Below the pieces are notes generated by a model that searched no databases, was not told the DNA's origin, and saw nothing but the letters and a program-made list of their open reading frames with translations. A stretch of 64,000 nucleotides of DNA from Roseovarius arcticus (GTDB taxonomy: Bacteria; Pseudomonadota; Alphaproteobacteria; Rhodobacterales; Rhodobacteraceae): NCBI RefSeq assembly GCF_006125015.1, contig NZ_SZZN01000001.1, forward strand, positions 2,914,001 through 2,978,000, in the 5' to 3' direction. Each line of letters starts with the position of its first letter. Position 1 is the first letter of the stretch. Below are positions 1 through 8,756 of the stretch, piece by piece. The position numbers and the translations under genes are program-made.

Positions 1-430
1 ACAGGTATCCCAGAAAGAGACCGAAGGCCGAGTAGGCGAACACCACATGACCCGGCGTGATCTGGTTTATCAGGCCTTGGCGCCCACCCAGAAGGATGAT
101 CATGAAGCCCACCACAACCCCCGGAAACGCCAGCGGCAGCGTCAGGATTGATAGCAATATACCGCGCCCCGGAAACCTATTGCGCACGAGGAACAGCCCC
201 GCGGTGGTCGATATTGCCAGCGCGGCAATAGTAACGAGAACGGAGATCACAACCGTCTGGATCAGCGTTGACAGGTAGCGCGGCTTTTGCAGGATTTCGA
301 GGTAGATCGCCCAGCCAGCCTCGCTCTCGCCAGAGGCGAGGATCAAGCGCACCAGCGGCAGCGCAAGGAAGGCCAGCGTGAAGATTGCCAGCGGCAGAAA
401 ACAAAGCGCAACGAATGTGCGGGATGACAT
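1..430 (-). CDS. ABC transporter permease, N-terminal part (cut by window edge)
   Basis: Inner-membrane permease of an iron/phosphonate/polyamine-type (BPD_transp_1) ABC importer; only about the first 143 residues lie in the window. The start ATG at 430 opens MSSRTFVALCFLPLAIFTLA, a hydrophobic first membrane segment. A second segment around LIQTVVISVLVTIAAL and the stretch FPGRGILLSILTLPLAFPGV, which resembles the start of the family's permease core, follow. It sits 66 bp downstream of the binding-protein gene on the same strand, so the two form one operon; an ATPase gene would be expected beyond the edge. The substrate cannot be told. Confidence 0.8.
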   Translation of the reverse strand, partial: MSSRTFVALCFLPLAIFTLAFLALPLVRLILASGESEAGWAIYLEILQKPRYLSTLIQTVVISVLVTIAALAISTTAGLFLVRNRFPGRGILLSILTLPLAFPGVVVGFMIILLGGRQGLINQITPGHVVFAYSAFGLFLGYL

Positions 431-496
431 GGGCGGACCCTTTCCGAACAGTAAAAAGGGGCAAGGCGCATGGCCCTGCCCCCAGATCACTTAGGC

Positions 497-1504
497 CTAC
501 TTCACCTCGGACAGGTAACGCTCGCCAAAGGCGGCTTGCACCTCTTCCATCTTGGCGTAGTCCACGGCCACCGCACGCTCGTAATCGCTGGCGGGCAAGA
601 ACTTGGCCGCAACTTCCGCAGGCAGTTCGACCGGGCGGGCGGGCTGAAGGTAGGCGTTGGTCCAGATCGCCTGCCCCGCGTCTGACAAGATGAAGTCAAG
701 CACGCGCTTGCCGACCTCAGGGTGCGGGCCACCCTTGACCAGGCTCATGACATAGGGCACCCGCACGGACCCCTCGCAGGGCAGTACGAACTCGAAATTG
801 CCGTCCTCTTCGTATTTACCGCGATAAGCGTTGAAGTCGTAATCAAACAGGATAGGAATTTCGCCCGATACGACGCGCGCGTATGATGTCTGCTTGGGCA
901 CGATGGGCGAATTTTCGGACAGTTCGTTAAAGAACTTGATCGCCGGATCGAAGTTGTCCAGATCGCCGCCGAACGCAATATTGACCGCGACCGCACCCGC
1001 ATACCCGACAAAGGCAGACGACGGGTCGAGATAGCCGACCATGCCGCGATACTCGGGCTTTTTCAGATCAGCGAAACATTGCGGCACCTCGGCGCCGCCC
1101 AGCGCATCAACGTTCACGAAAAAACCGAGCGTGCCGTAGTGGATGGCAAACCATTTGCCGTCCGGATCACGCAGGCCCTCGGGAATTTCGTCAAATAGCG
1201 CTGGTTTGTACGGCTCAACCACGTCCATGGCGCCAGCCTTGATACCTGTGGTGACGCCATAATAGGCGACGTCTGCGACAGGGTTCGATTTCTCTGCCAG
1301 TAGCTGGCTTAGGGTCTGGCCACTATTTTTGTTGTCATGTGGCATCTGAACGTCAAGCTGCTCGTCAATCGCCTCCAGCATGGAGGCCCAGTCGGCCCAT
1401 TGCGGCGGGCAATTATAGCAGATCCCTTGCTCGGCAGCGGAGGGCGAGGCAAAAGTTGCGGCGCAGGTGGTTGCGGCCAAGGCCGCCGTGATCATATATC
1501 TCAT
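497..1504 (-). CDS. Periplasmic solute-binding protein of an ABC importer (family 1)
   Basis: 335-residue extracellular solute-binding protein. The start at 1504 is chosen over longer frames because it has an AAGGA-type ribosome site, begins with a typical signal peptide (MRYMITAALAATTCAATFA, cleavage after PSAA) and overlaps the regulator stop by 4 bp (ATGA). The mature part has the layout of Fe3+/spermidine/aminoethylphosphonate binders, for example VADVAYYGVTTGIKAGAMDV and the hinge region near GYLDPSSAFVGYAGAV. It delivers substrate to the permease encoded immediately downstream. An operon led by a LacI regulator suggests an organic ligand rather than iron, but this is inference. Confidence 0.8.
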   Translation of the reverse strand: MRYMITAALAATTCAATFASPSAAEQGICYNCPPQWADWASMLEAIDEQLDVQMPHDNKNSGQTLSQLLAEKSNPVADVAYYGVTTGIKAGAMDVVEPYKPALFDEIPEGLRDPDGKWFAIHYGTLGFFVNVDALGGAEVPQCFADLKKPEYRGMVGYLDPSSAFVGYAGAVAVNIAFGGDLDNFDPAIKFFNELSENSPIVPKQTSYARVVSGEIPILFDYDFNAYRGKYEEDGNFEFVLPCEGSVRVPYVMSLVKGGPHPEVGKRVLDFILSDAGQAIWTNAYLQPARPVELPAEVAAKFLPASDYERAVAVDYAKMEEVQAAFGERYLSEVK

Positions 1505-2586
1505 TGGTTCGTCCTTGTTTTGATTTGAACTGAGGCGAGGGGAACAGACGGTGGCGGGGTTGCAGCCCGGCCGCCGTCCACTTTCTCCGGCGCGGCGGCA
1601 AGGGTCGCCCCCGCGCGGAAAACGAATGGCAGGGCCGGCGGCTGACAAATCGCCCCACCCTGCATGACATCCAGCAGCGTGCCGGCAGCCTGCCTGCCCA
1701 TTGCGCCCGCGTCCGTCTCGATCGTCGAGAGGGGCGTGGCCAACAGGCGGCCGATGCCGATGCCGTCGAAGCCTATAACTGACAAATCGCGCGGCACGTC
1801 GCGGCCCAAAAGGCCGGCGGCGTTTTGTACGGCCAACGCAAGAAAATCGTTTGACGCAAAAAGGCCCGTGAGCCCGGAATGTGCGCGCAGTACGTCCGCG
1901 ACGCGGCGGGGGCAGCGGGCGTCGCGCTCCTCCATCTCGATCAGCGCGGGGTCGGGCAGGTTAGCGGCGCGGCATTCGGCCAAAAACCCGGCAAAGCGGC
2001 TGCGCGAGCGGTCGGATTCGGCAAAGCGTAGCGCGACGAAACCCAGCCTGTGATGCCCACGCGCTATGAACTGGCGGGCGACCTCGCCAGCAGCGGCGAA
2101 GTTATCGACATAGGCGGTGGTACAGCCAGGCAATGGATCGTGAAACATCAGCGACACGGGCACCGCCGCCGTTCCTAGCGCCACACTGCGCGAAGGCGCA
2201 GCCATGGTCACGATCAGCCCGTCGACCTGACTGGCGAGCAGGGTACGCAAAATATCCTCGTCCACCGCCTCGTCATAGTTAGACGCACAAACAAGCGGCT
2301 GGTAGCCTGCCGCGCGCAGACAGTCCTGCACGCCTTGCATCGCCTCGGCGAACACCGGGTTCGCCAGCGACGGCACAAGGCAACCGATGGTCATGGACCG
2401 GCGGCTTTGCAATGCGCGGCCGATGGCGCTGAAGGAAAAACCCAGATCTTGCGCGGCGCGGCGCACCCGCACGGTCATCTCCGCGCTGGCTGGCCCTGAC
2501 GAATTCAGCACACGACTGGCCGTCGCAACGGCGCATCCCGCCTCGCGGGCCACATCCTTTATTGTGATGCTGGCTTTTTCGATCAC
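1501..2586 (-). CDS. LacI-family transcriptional regulator
   Basis: 361-residue repressor. The N-terminal LacI helix-turn-helix is clear (TIKDVAREAGCAVATASRVL, residues about 8-27, then the hinge helix VRRAAQDLGF). It is followed by a periplasmic-binding-protein-like ligand domain (GLFASNDFLALAVQ, DLSVIGFDGI). It is the first gene of an operon with the solute-binding protein (4-bp overlap) and the permease. A perfect LacI-type palindrome lies 18 bp upstream of its start, so autoregulation and control of the transporter is likely. The ligand is probably the transported compound. Confidence 0.9.
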   Translation of the reverse strand: MIEKASITIKDVAREAGCAVATASRVLNSSGPASAEMTVRVRRAAQDLGFSFSAIGRALQSRRSMTIGCLVPSLANPVFAEAMQGVQDCLRAAGYQPLVCASNYDEAVDEDILRTLLASQVDGLIVTMAAPSRSVALGTAAVPVSLMFHDPLPGCTTAYVDNFAAAGEVARQFIARGHHRLGFVALRFAESDRSRSRFAGFLAECRAANLPDPALIEMEERDARCPRRVADVLRAHSGLTGLFASNDFLALAVQNAAGLLGRDVPRDLSVIGFDGIGIGRLLATPLSTIETDAGAMGRQAAGTLLDVMQGGAICQPPALPFVFRAGATLAAAPEKVDGGRAATPPPSVPLASVQIKTRTNQ

Positions 2587-2603
2587 ACGATTCGCTCCCC
2601 CCC

Positions 2604-2617
2604 TGAAAACGTTTCCA
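2604..2617. promoter_or_regulatory. LacI-type operator upstream of the LacI-family gene
   Basis: TGAAAACGTTTCCA matches the LacI-family consensus TGNAANCGNTTNCA at every fixed position. It lies 18 bp upstream of the regulator's ATG, in the position expected for an autoregulatory operator controlling the regulator-transporter operon. Confidence 0.7.
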
Positions 2618-3015
2618 TGTCAGGTTAACAGCCCATTTTGCGTCTGAATAGCAGTTGATTTGCGAAGTTTTGGTGATAGTCCTTTCCAGCGAGAATGGCG
2701 GCAGTACATCGCATCCAGTGTCTGGGGGCTCTCGGCCTAACAGTACGATCAATCTCGATCAGGTGCTGTTACAAAAAGCGGCCCCCTGCGGACCGCCGGG
2801 AACGCACTATAAATATGGCATCGACTATGTGCCTCCAAGCGAGTCGCGGATCAGGAGATAAAGTGCGCAATCTGATGGGCCTGCGCGCCTGCGGCGTTCG
2901 TCCGCCGCGCCTGCAAATCCGCTGAGGTTCCGCTTAATGTTGCTGCCCGGCAATCCCATCGATCAGCACCCTATCCGTACAGGGCCCGATCAGATCTGTT
3001 GCCAGATAGCGCTTC
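2618..3015. other. Intergenic region, no gene recognised
   Basis: About 400 bp between the start of the LacI-family gene and the stop of the LuxR-type gene. The short open frames have no recognisable motif. GC-rich hairpin-forming sequence occurs near 2,780-2,800 and 2,880-2,925, but no terminator with a U-run is evident. It may hold gene remnants; none could be identified. Confidence 0.5.
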
Positions 3016-3798
3016 TCAGTCTCTCATATGTTCAACCAGAAGCGAGAACAGCTCATTCTGGGATGAAATTCGTAGCTTTTTATAGATGTTGCGCCGATGC
3101 ACCTTGACCGTCTGGTCCGAGATGCCGAGGTGCAGACCCGCCGCCCGGCTAGAATGTCCCTGCACGATCAGCGCGGCTATTTCCGCCTCACGCCGCGATA
3201 GATCCTTGTCACCGCCGCCGCGCAGGGTTTGATACCGTTCGATCAGATCAGGCGCGCTCGTCAGCTCCAACATATCCACAGGGCGGCGCGTAATCGCCCT
3301 CAGCCGGTTCATCAAAAGGGGAGAAAGTTGGCGAAAGTAACGCAGATTGCCAGCGCGAAACCGCCCGTGGCTGCGCGAGCGTCCCAGTGACAGATGCAGT
3401 GCTAGGTTGGCATTTAGCCTTAGGGTCGCGCCCAATTCGTCCACCAGACCTGTGCGGGCGTAATACTGGGCGTGATATTCGCTGGTCTCAAACCGATCTG
3501 GCGCAATCTCGCGCAGCTGATGAGCGGTGAAATCGTCGGCGCCAAAGGCGGCGATAGCGAACGGATCCAACAGGTACCCTATTCGGGCGTACTGGGTTTC
3601 GAAAAACTGGCTTAGCGCCGTGTCGGGGATATGCGCCAAGAGGGTGACTGGTGGGCCTTCGCGCTTGAACTGGATGACCGTCAGGCATTGCGCAGAAAAT
3701 GTTTCTTCAAAGTAGTCTACAAGCGGTGCCTTGAGCGCCTCAATCGTTTCGAGCCGAATTAGGTCGTTCAGGAATACGTACTCTCTGGCCTTATCCAA
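3016..3798 (-). CDS. LuxR-family transcriptional regulator
   Basis: 260-residue regulator ending in a GerE/LuxR helix-turn-helix (LSRREAEIAALIVQGHSSRA, then LGISDQTVKVHRRNIYKKL, about residues 200-245). The N-terminal 190 residues lack a recognisable autoinducer-domain signature, so the signal is unknown. The start is probably TTG at 3798, because GAGGAAAAGG stands just before it and there is no well-placed ATG. It is divergent from the amidohydrolase/ABC operon across 127 bp containing two related inverted repeats. It is therefore the probable regulator of that operon. Confidence 0.85.
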   Translation of the reverse strand: MDKAREYVFLNDLIRLETIEALKAPLVDYFEETFSAQCLTVIQFKREGPPVTLLAHIPDTALSQFFETQYARIGYLLDPFAIAAFGADDFTAHQLREIAPDRFETSEYHAQYYARTGLVDELGATLRLNANLALHLSLGRSRSHGRFRAGNLRYFRQLSPLLMNRLRAITRRPVDMLELTSAPDLIERYQTLRGGGDKDLSRREAEIAALIVQGHSSRAAGLHLGISDQTVKVHRRNIYKKLRISSQNELFSLLVEHMRD

Positions 3799-3824
3799 TG
3801 TACCTTTTCCTCAGATGCTCAAAC

Positions 3825-3839
3825 TACCACCGTATGGTA
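3825..3839. promoter_or_regulatory. Candidate operator 1 in the LuxR/amidohydrolase divergent promoter
   Basis: TACCACCGTATGGTA is an imperfect palindrome. Its reverse complement closely resembles the second site 17 bp away (TACCA...GGTGGTA). The pair sits between the divergent LuxR-type gene and the amidohydrolase operon, the expected place for binding by the LuxR-type protein. Confidence 0.5.
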
Positions 3840-3856
3840 AATTTGACCCCTAACAA

Positions 3857-3872
3857 TACCAATATGGTGGTA
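3857..3872. promoter_or_regulatory. Candidate operator 2 in the LuxR/amidohydrolase divergent promoter
   Basis: TACCAATATGGTGGTA carries the same half-sites as the site at 3825-3839 but in the opposite orientation. Two head-to-head copies in a 127-bp divergent promoter suggest cooperative binding or control of both directions. Confidence 0.5.
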
Positions 3873-3925
3873 TTTTCATATTTTAGCTTCCAGTTGAAAC
3901 TGGGGCCAAACAGGGGAGGGGTTTG

Positions 3926-5080
3926 ATGCAATTTCATACCAACACGAAATGTGCCCGCCGCACCGGATGGGTCACTTCTGAGCTTTATTATTGGCACGAC
4001 ACCCAGAACTATTGCGGATTTTTCGAGCCAAGCATGACCGTCCAGCCCGGCATGCACTTTGAAAATCCCGAGACCAAACGTCGGTTCCACGGGTTGGTCG
4101 AGGCGCTGGATCTTGCGCCGCACCTGCACGCGCTGCGCCCTCATTCCGCGAGCGACGAATCGATCCGCATGGTTCATCCTCAAAGCCACATCGACCACAT
4201 TGCAAAGGTCTGTGCATCGGGTGGCGGCGACTTTGGCGAGATGACGCCGGGCGGCCCCGCCACTCTTGATATCGCGCGACTTGCCGTGGGCGGTGTTATT
4301 GATGCCGTCGATAAGGTGGTCGCGGGCGAGTGGGACAACGCCTATGTGCTGTGCCGCCCGCCCGGCCATCATGCCGAGCCGGAATGGTCGCGCGGCTTTT
4401 GCATTTTCGCTAACGCCGCGCTGGGCGTGAAACACGCGCAACAGGCACACGGAATTAAACGCGTCGCGACTATTGATTGGGACGTGCATCACGGTAACGG
4501 GTCTGAGACCATCTTTTACGACGACCCGTCCGTTCTGACGATCTCGCTGCATCAAAACCGGCTCTATCCGCCGGATTCAGGTGACTATACCGATACGGGC
4601 CGCGACGGCGGCGAAGGGGCGAACCTAAACATCCCTCTGCCCCCCGGATCCGGCAGCGGGGCTTATCGTACCGCATTCGAAGAGCTGGTGATCCCGGCGC
4701 TTGAGGCGTTCAAGCCCGAAATGATCTTTGTGCCCAGCGGCTTTGATTCCTGTGCGCTCGACCCGTTGGGGATGCAGATGCTGGCGTCGGGCGACTACGC
4801 ATGGATGACCGCCCGTCTAATGGAAGTGGCAGACAAACATGCCAAGGGCCGCATTATCATGACGCATGAAGGCGGATACTCTGCTGTTTACGTGCCATAC
4901 TGCGGGTTGGCGACACTCGAAGCTCTGTCGGGTGCTGACACCACGTTCGAAGATCCATTCGCCGCCATTGTCGCAGCCTATGGTGGGCAGGAGCTGAGTG
5001 GAGATCAGAAGCAGGTTATCGACAACGTGAAAAAATCGTTTTTCAAAACGGTACGCTCAACAGTGGAGTCAGAAACATGA
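3926..5080 (+). CDS. Histone-deacetylase-family amidohydrolase (class II type)
   Basis: 384-residue zinc-dependent deacetylase/amidohydrolase of the HDAC/acetylpolyamine amidohydrolase family, probably cytosolic. All expected active-site residues are visible: PPGHH (His148-His149), zinc ligands in WDVHHG (Asp186, His188) and SGFDS (Asp274), and the catalytic Tyr in HEGGY (Tyr318). The ATG at 3926 follows GGGGAGGGG. It is the first gene of the operon and overlaps the binding-protein start by 4 bp, so it probably deacylates or hydrolyses the imported compound. Bacterial members act on acetylpolyamines or other amides, not histones; the exact substrate is unknown. Confidence 0.88.
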   Translation: MQFHTNTKCARRTGWVTSELYYWHDTQNYCGFFEPSMTVQPGMHFENPETKRRFHGLVEALDLAPHLHALRPHSASDESIRMVHPQSHIDHIAKVCASGGGDFGEMTPGGPATLDIARLAVGGVIDAVDKVVAGEWDNAYVLCRPPGHHAEPEWSRGFCIFANAALGVKHAQQAHGIKRVATIDWDVHHGNGSETIFYDDPSVLTISLHQNRLYPPDSGDYTDTGRDGGEGANLNIPLPPGSGSGAYRTAFEELVIPALEAFKPEMIFVPSGFDSCALDPLGMQMLASGDYAWMTARLMEVADKHAKGRIIMTHEGGYSAVYVPYCGLATLEALSGADTTFEDPFAAIVAAYGGQELSGDQKQVIDNVKKSFFKTVRSTVESET

Positions 5081-6390
5081 CGCAACCTAGCAATCCATCG
5101 CGCCGCAGCTTTATCCGGGGGGCCGGAGCAACCGCCGGCGGTGCAGCCATGCTCGCCGGACTGAATACCGCCGCAAACGCCCAAGAAGGTGATCCCATCG
5201 TGATCGGCTGCCCCGCGCCGCTGACCGGCATCGTGGCCGCTGATGGTATCGAGTTTCGCAACGGCATGGAAATGGCCCGGGACGAGATCAACGAGGCCGG
5301 CGGCATTCTGGGACGACCATTACAGGTCGTTTTCGTCGATACAGAAAGCAAGGGCGATGACGTGGTCATCCAAGCTTCGCAGCGCCTGATCGACCGTGAC
5401 AATGCCAGCGCGCTGATTGTCGGTTATAACCTAGAGACCGGCACAGCGATGCACGACGTTGCCGCAGATGCCGGAATAATCGCCATGCACAGCATGACCG
5501 TGGCCGTGCATGACGAGTTGGTGAAATCTGATCCCGACCGCTACTGGGGTACGTTTCAATACGACCCGCCAGAAACCATGTATGGTGCCGGGTTGCTGAA
5601 ATTCCTCGCCGAAATTGAAAATGCGGGCACATTCAAACGCCCCAATGACAAGATCGCTATCATCACGGGCCCCGGCACCTATTCGGTTAACATCGCAAAC
5701 GCGCTAAAGGATGGCGCGGCGGAATTTGGCTATGACGTGTCGATGTTTGAGACGGTAAAAGTACCCGTCACCGATTGGGGCCCCACATTGGCCAAGCTGC
5801 GCGCAGATCCGCCCGCAGTGATCGCCGTCACGCATTTCTATACCTCCGATCAGGCGCAGTTCATGAACCAGTTCATGACCGATCCGACCGACAGCCTTGT
5901 TTATATGCAGTATGGCGCCTCGCTGGCCGCGTTCCGGGACATCGCCGGTGACAATTCGGTCGGCGTGACTTACGCGACCGTCATCGGCGCCCTACAGGAC
6001 GAGATCGGCACGGCATTTGCGGATGCCTACAAGGACCGCTTTGGCGCAAGCGCATCGCCAAATGGCGGCGGACAGACCTACACGGCAATGTATGCCTATT
6101 CAATCGCGGCAGCGCTGGCCGGCGGCCCCGGCGGCCCCTACGAGGAAGACCAGAACCGCCTCGTTGCAGAGCGGCTGAAATCTCTGATCTATCGCGGTCC
6201 GATGGGGACACTCCGCATCCACCCCGAAACGCATTCGGCGTGGTCCTACCCTACCGAGACGAACGATCCATCGCTCGGCATGCCCCATATCTTTAGCCAG
6301 ATCCAAGACAAGACACAGGACGGGGTTCTGATTTCGCCTTGGCCCTATGAAAAGGGCACGTTCCAGATGCCGCCTTGGATGAAGGGCTAA
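5077..6390 (+). CDS. Amide/branched-chain-type ABC substrate-binding protein (Tat-exported)
   Basis: 437-residue type I periplasmic binding protein. It starts with a twin-arginine signal (SRRSFIRG, followed by a hydrophobic stretch and ANAQ), so export through Tat is expected. The mature start (IVIGCPAPLTGIVAADGIEF) and the segment MARDEINEAGGILGRPLQVV are typical of LivJ/AmiC/UrtA-like receptors. The length and sequence style lean toward the urea/short-chain amide subgroup rather than amino acids. It is translationally coupled to the amidohydrolase and followed by two ATPases and two permeases. The ligand is unproven. Confidence 0.85.
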   Translation: MTQPSNPSRRSFIRGAGATAGGAAMLAGLNTAANAQEGDPIVIGCPAPLTGIVAADGIEFRNGMEMARDEINEAGGILGRPLQVVFVDTESKGDDVVIQASQRLIDRDNASALIVGYNLETGTAMHDVAADAGIIAMHSMTVAVHDELVKSDPDRYWGTFQYDPPETMYGAGLLKFLAEIENAGTFKRPNDKIAIITGPGTYSVNIANALKDGAAEFGYDVSMFETVKVPVTDWGPTLAKLRADPPAVIAVTHFYTSDQAQFMNQFMTDPTDSLVYMQYGASLAAFRDIAGDNSVGVTYATVIGALQDEIGTAFADAYKDRFGASASPNGGGQTYTAMYAYSIAAALAGGPGGPYEEDQNRLVAERLKSLIYRGPMGTLRIHPETHSAWSYPTETNDPSLGMPHIFSQIQDKTQDGVLISPWPYEKGTFQMPPWMKG

Positions 6391-6395
6391 GCGAC

Positions 6396-7163
6396 ATGCC
6401 GGACGGGCAGGTCAATGCACTTGAGTGCCGCGGCGTGATCAAACGCTACGGTGCGCTCGCGGCGGTCGACGGTGTGGATTTCACCGTCGGCCGCGGTGAG
6501 GTTGTCGGCATCGGCGGGCCGAATGGCGCAGGCAAGACGACATTCTTTGACCTTATCAGCGGCCTCTCCACGATGACCGAAGGGACTATACGCTACATGG
6601 GCCAAGACATTGCTGGCATCGCGCCACATGATCTGTGTCGCAAGGGACTATCCCGCACGTTTCAATTGAATTCCGGCTTTGACGGGCTGACAGTCTACGA
6701 AAATGTGCTCGCTGCCCAAGTCTTTGGTCGTCGCAGTGCTGGCGGCTGGATGCTGACGCGCCGCGCCGACAGGGACGCGGCCCGCGCAATCATCGCGGAC
6801 ATGGGTCTGGAGGATATCGCAGATGATCTGGTCGCTGGTGTGCCCGTGCTGGTCCGCAAGAAGCTGATGGTCGCGACCGCGCTGGTAAACGAGCCAGACA
6901 TCTTGTTGATGGACGAACCCGTTGGCGGCCTGACCCCGCCCGAGATCGAAGAATTCATCGCTTTGGTGATGCGCCTCAAGGAACAGGGACTGACGCTGGT
7001 TTTCATCGAGCATGTGATGCATTTCCTGACATCCGTCGCCGACCGCGCGATGATTATGCATCAGGGCCAAGTCATCTATGATGGCGCGCCGCAAGGCCTG
7101 AGCACCGACGCGACGGTGACCGAGGTCTATCTCGGCTCGGCCGGGACGGGGCGAGGCGCATGA
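6396..7163 (+). CDS. ABC transporter ATP-binding protein, LivG type
   Basis: 255-residue ATPase. The Walker A is GPNGAGKT (residues about 40-47) and the Walker B is ILLMDEP. The ABC signature is degenerate (VLVRKKLMVATAL in place of LSGGQ), as often seen in the LivG partner of urea/amide systems. The downstream ATG at 6396 is preferred over one at 6375 because the latter overlaps the previous gene without a ribosome site. It overlaps the next ATPase by 4 bp. Together with the LivF-type ATPase and the two permeases it powers import. Confidence 0.87.
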   Translation: MPDGQVNALECRGVIKRYGALAAVDGVDFTVGRGEVVGIGGPNGAGKTTFFDLISGLSTMTEGTIRYMGQDIAGIAPHDLCRKGLSRTFQLNSGFDGLTVYENVLAAQVFGRRSAGGWMLTRRADRDAARAIIADMGLEDIADDLVAGVPVLVRKKLMVATALVNEPDILLMDEPVGGLTPPEIEEFIALVMRLKEQGLTLVFIEHVMHFLTSVADRAMIMHQGQVIYDGAPQGLSTDATVTEVYLGSAGTGRGA

Positions 7164-7876
7164 GCTATCTGATGGATTTGCGCGATGTGGTGTCGGGTTA
7201 CCTCAATCGCCCTGTCCTGCACGGCGTGAGCCTGCAATTGATCGAGGGTGAGGTGCTGTCCGTGATCGGCCCCAATGGCCATGGCAAGACGACGCTGCTG
7301 CGCACATTATCCGGCTTCCTGCCGTTCCGATCGGGGCAATTAGAGATCGCGGGCAAGCGACTGGAGAAATCCAGCGTGCATACTCGCGTTGAGGCCGGTC
7401 TGATCCACGTGCCGCAGGGCGACCAGCTTTTTACCGAGATGTCCGTCGAGGAAAATCTATTGATGGGCGCATATCTGACGCCGAACGGACCCGAGGTGAA
7501 CCAGCGGCTCGACAAGGTATTCGCGCTCTTTCCCAGGCTAAAGGACCGCCGCACCCAGCCTGCCAGTTCGCTTTCGGGCGGCGAGAGGCGGATGGTGGGG
7601 ATCGGGCGCGGCTTGATGGCGGATGCCCGCATTTTGATGCTGGATGAGCCGTCGCTGGGCCTCGCGCCTCTCTTGATCGAACAGATCTATGAGGCGCTGC
7701 GCGTGCTTAGCGCTGAGGGGTTATCGTTGATCATTGTCGAGGAAAACCCAAGCCGGGTCATGGATATCGCTAGTCGGCTGCTGTTGATGGACGCGGGACA
7801 TATCGTCTGGTCAGGCACGCCCGATGAGGCGGATAATTCGCAGGACATAATGAAAACATATCTGGGAGGGCATTGA
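7160..7876 (+). CDS. ABC transporter ATP-binding protein, LivF type
   Basis: 238-residue ATPase with Walker A GPNGHGKT (residues about 35-42), signature LSGGERRMVGIGR and Walker B ILMLDEPSLGLAP, all typical of LivF. It is the second ATPase of the importer. The coding frame starts 4 bp before the LivG-type gene ends, and the LivH-type permease starts 2 bp after its stop, so the operon is tightly packed. Confidence 0.88.
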   Translation: MSYLMDLRDVVSGYLNRPVLHGVSLQLIEGEVLSVIGPNGHGKTTLLRTLSGFLPFRSGQLEIAGKRLEKSSVHTRVEAGLIHVPQGDQLFTEMSVEENLLMGAYLTPNGPEVNQRLDKVFALFPRLKDRRTQPASSLSGGERRMVGIGRGLMADARILMLDEPSLGLAPLLIEQIYEALRVLSAEGLSLIIVEENPSRVMDIASRLLLMDAGHIVWSGTPDEADNSQDIMKTYLGGH

Positions 7877-7877
7877 G

Positions 7878-8756
7878 ATGGAAATTATCATCCAGATCAT
7901 CGTGACCGGCCTCACGATGGGGTCGATGTATGCCCTTGCGGCTGTGGGCCTTTCGCTGATTTACGGCACGCTGGGCATGTTCAACATGGCGCATGGCATG
8001 TTTATGACGCTGGGGGCCTATGCGGTGTTCAGCCTCGCCTCTGCGTTTGGCATCTCGCTGTTGCTGGCGGTTCCGGCGGCAGTGATCGCGGGCGCGGTTG
8101 TAGGGATGCTAACGCACCTTCTGATCGTGCGCTTCATGCTGCATTCGACCGAGTTTGAGACGAATATAATCGTCGCCACCGCCGGCCTTGCCATCCTGCT
8201 CGAAGATTTTGTGCTCAAGATCTACGGCGGCTATCCCTACCCGCAGCCCGTCAAAATTGAGGGCACTTTCTTTGTGGGCGGGGTCAGCATAACGTATCAG
8301 GCGGTCGTTATCATGGCTGTTGCTTTGCTCTGTATCGGCGTCGTGGCGTGGTTGCTGCTGCGTACCAAGTTCGGGCGCGCGATCCGTGCCACCGCCCTAA
8401 ACCGTGATGCGGCCATGCTGATGGGTGTGCGCACAAATACCGTCTATTTGCAGGTCATGGCGCTGGCGGGTGCGCTGGCCGGCGTCGCCGGGCTGATGAT
8501 CTCGACGCTGGCGACGCTGTCGCCGCAAATGGGGGGCGATCCGCTGCTCAAAGCGTTCGTGATCTGCGTGGTCGCAGGGCTTGGCAATGTCTGGGGCGCC
8601 GGCATCTGCGCCTTTGGCTTGGCGCTGATTGAAGCAGCCATTGGCTTCTACTTCGGAGTGCGCTTCGGATTTCCGGCAATGCTGATGCTCGTTATCCTCG
8701 TGCTGATCTGGCGTCCCTTGGGCCTCTTCGGCAAGGAAAAGGTAGTGCGGCTATGA
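7878..8756 (+). CDS. Branched-chain/amide-type ABC permease, LivH type
   Basis: 292-residue inner-membrane permease with about eight hydrophobic segments. The N-terminus (IVTGLTMGSMYALAAVGLSL) and the motif ALNRDAAMLMGVRTNTVY belong to the LivH family, as does the C-terminal GLGNVWGAGICAFGLALIEA. It forms a heterodimer with the LivM-type permease encoded next, which overlaps it by 4 bp. Confidence 0.88.
   Translation: MEIIIQIIVTGLTMGSMYALAAVGLSLIYGTLGMFNMAHGMFMTLGAYAVFSLASAFGISLLLAVPAAVIAGAVVGMLTHLLIVRFMLHSTEFETNIIVATAGLAILLEDFVLKIYGGYPYPQPVKIEGTFFVGGVSITYQAVVIMAVALLCIGVVAWLLLRTKFGRAIRATALNRDAAMLMGVRTNTVYLQVMALAGALAGVAGLMISTLATLSPQMGGDPLLKAFVICVVAGLGNVWGAGICAFGLALIEAAIGFYFGVRFGFPAMLMLVILVLIWRPLGLFGKEKVVRL

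Noticed and set aside
3824..4555. Open frame of 243 codons on the minus strand
   Set aside because: It is entirely antisense to the amidohydrolase gene, which has a full set of active-site motifs; the antisense translation has no recognisable domain.
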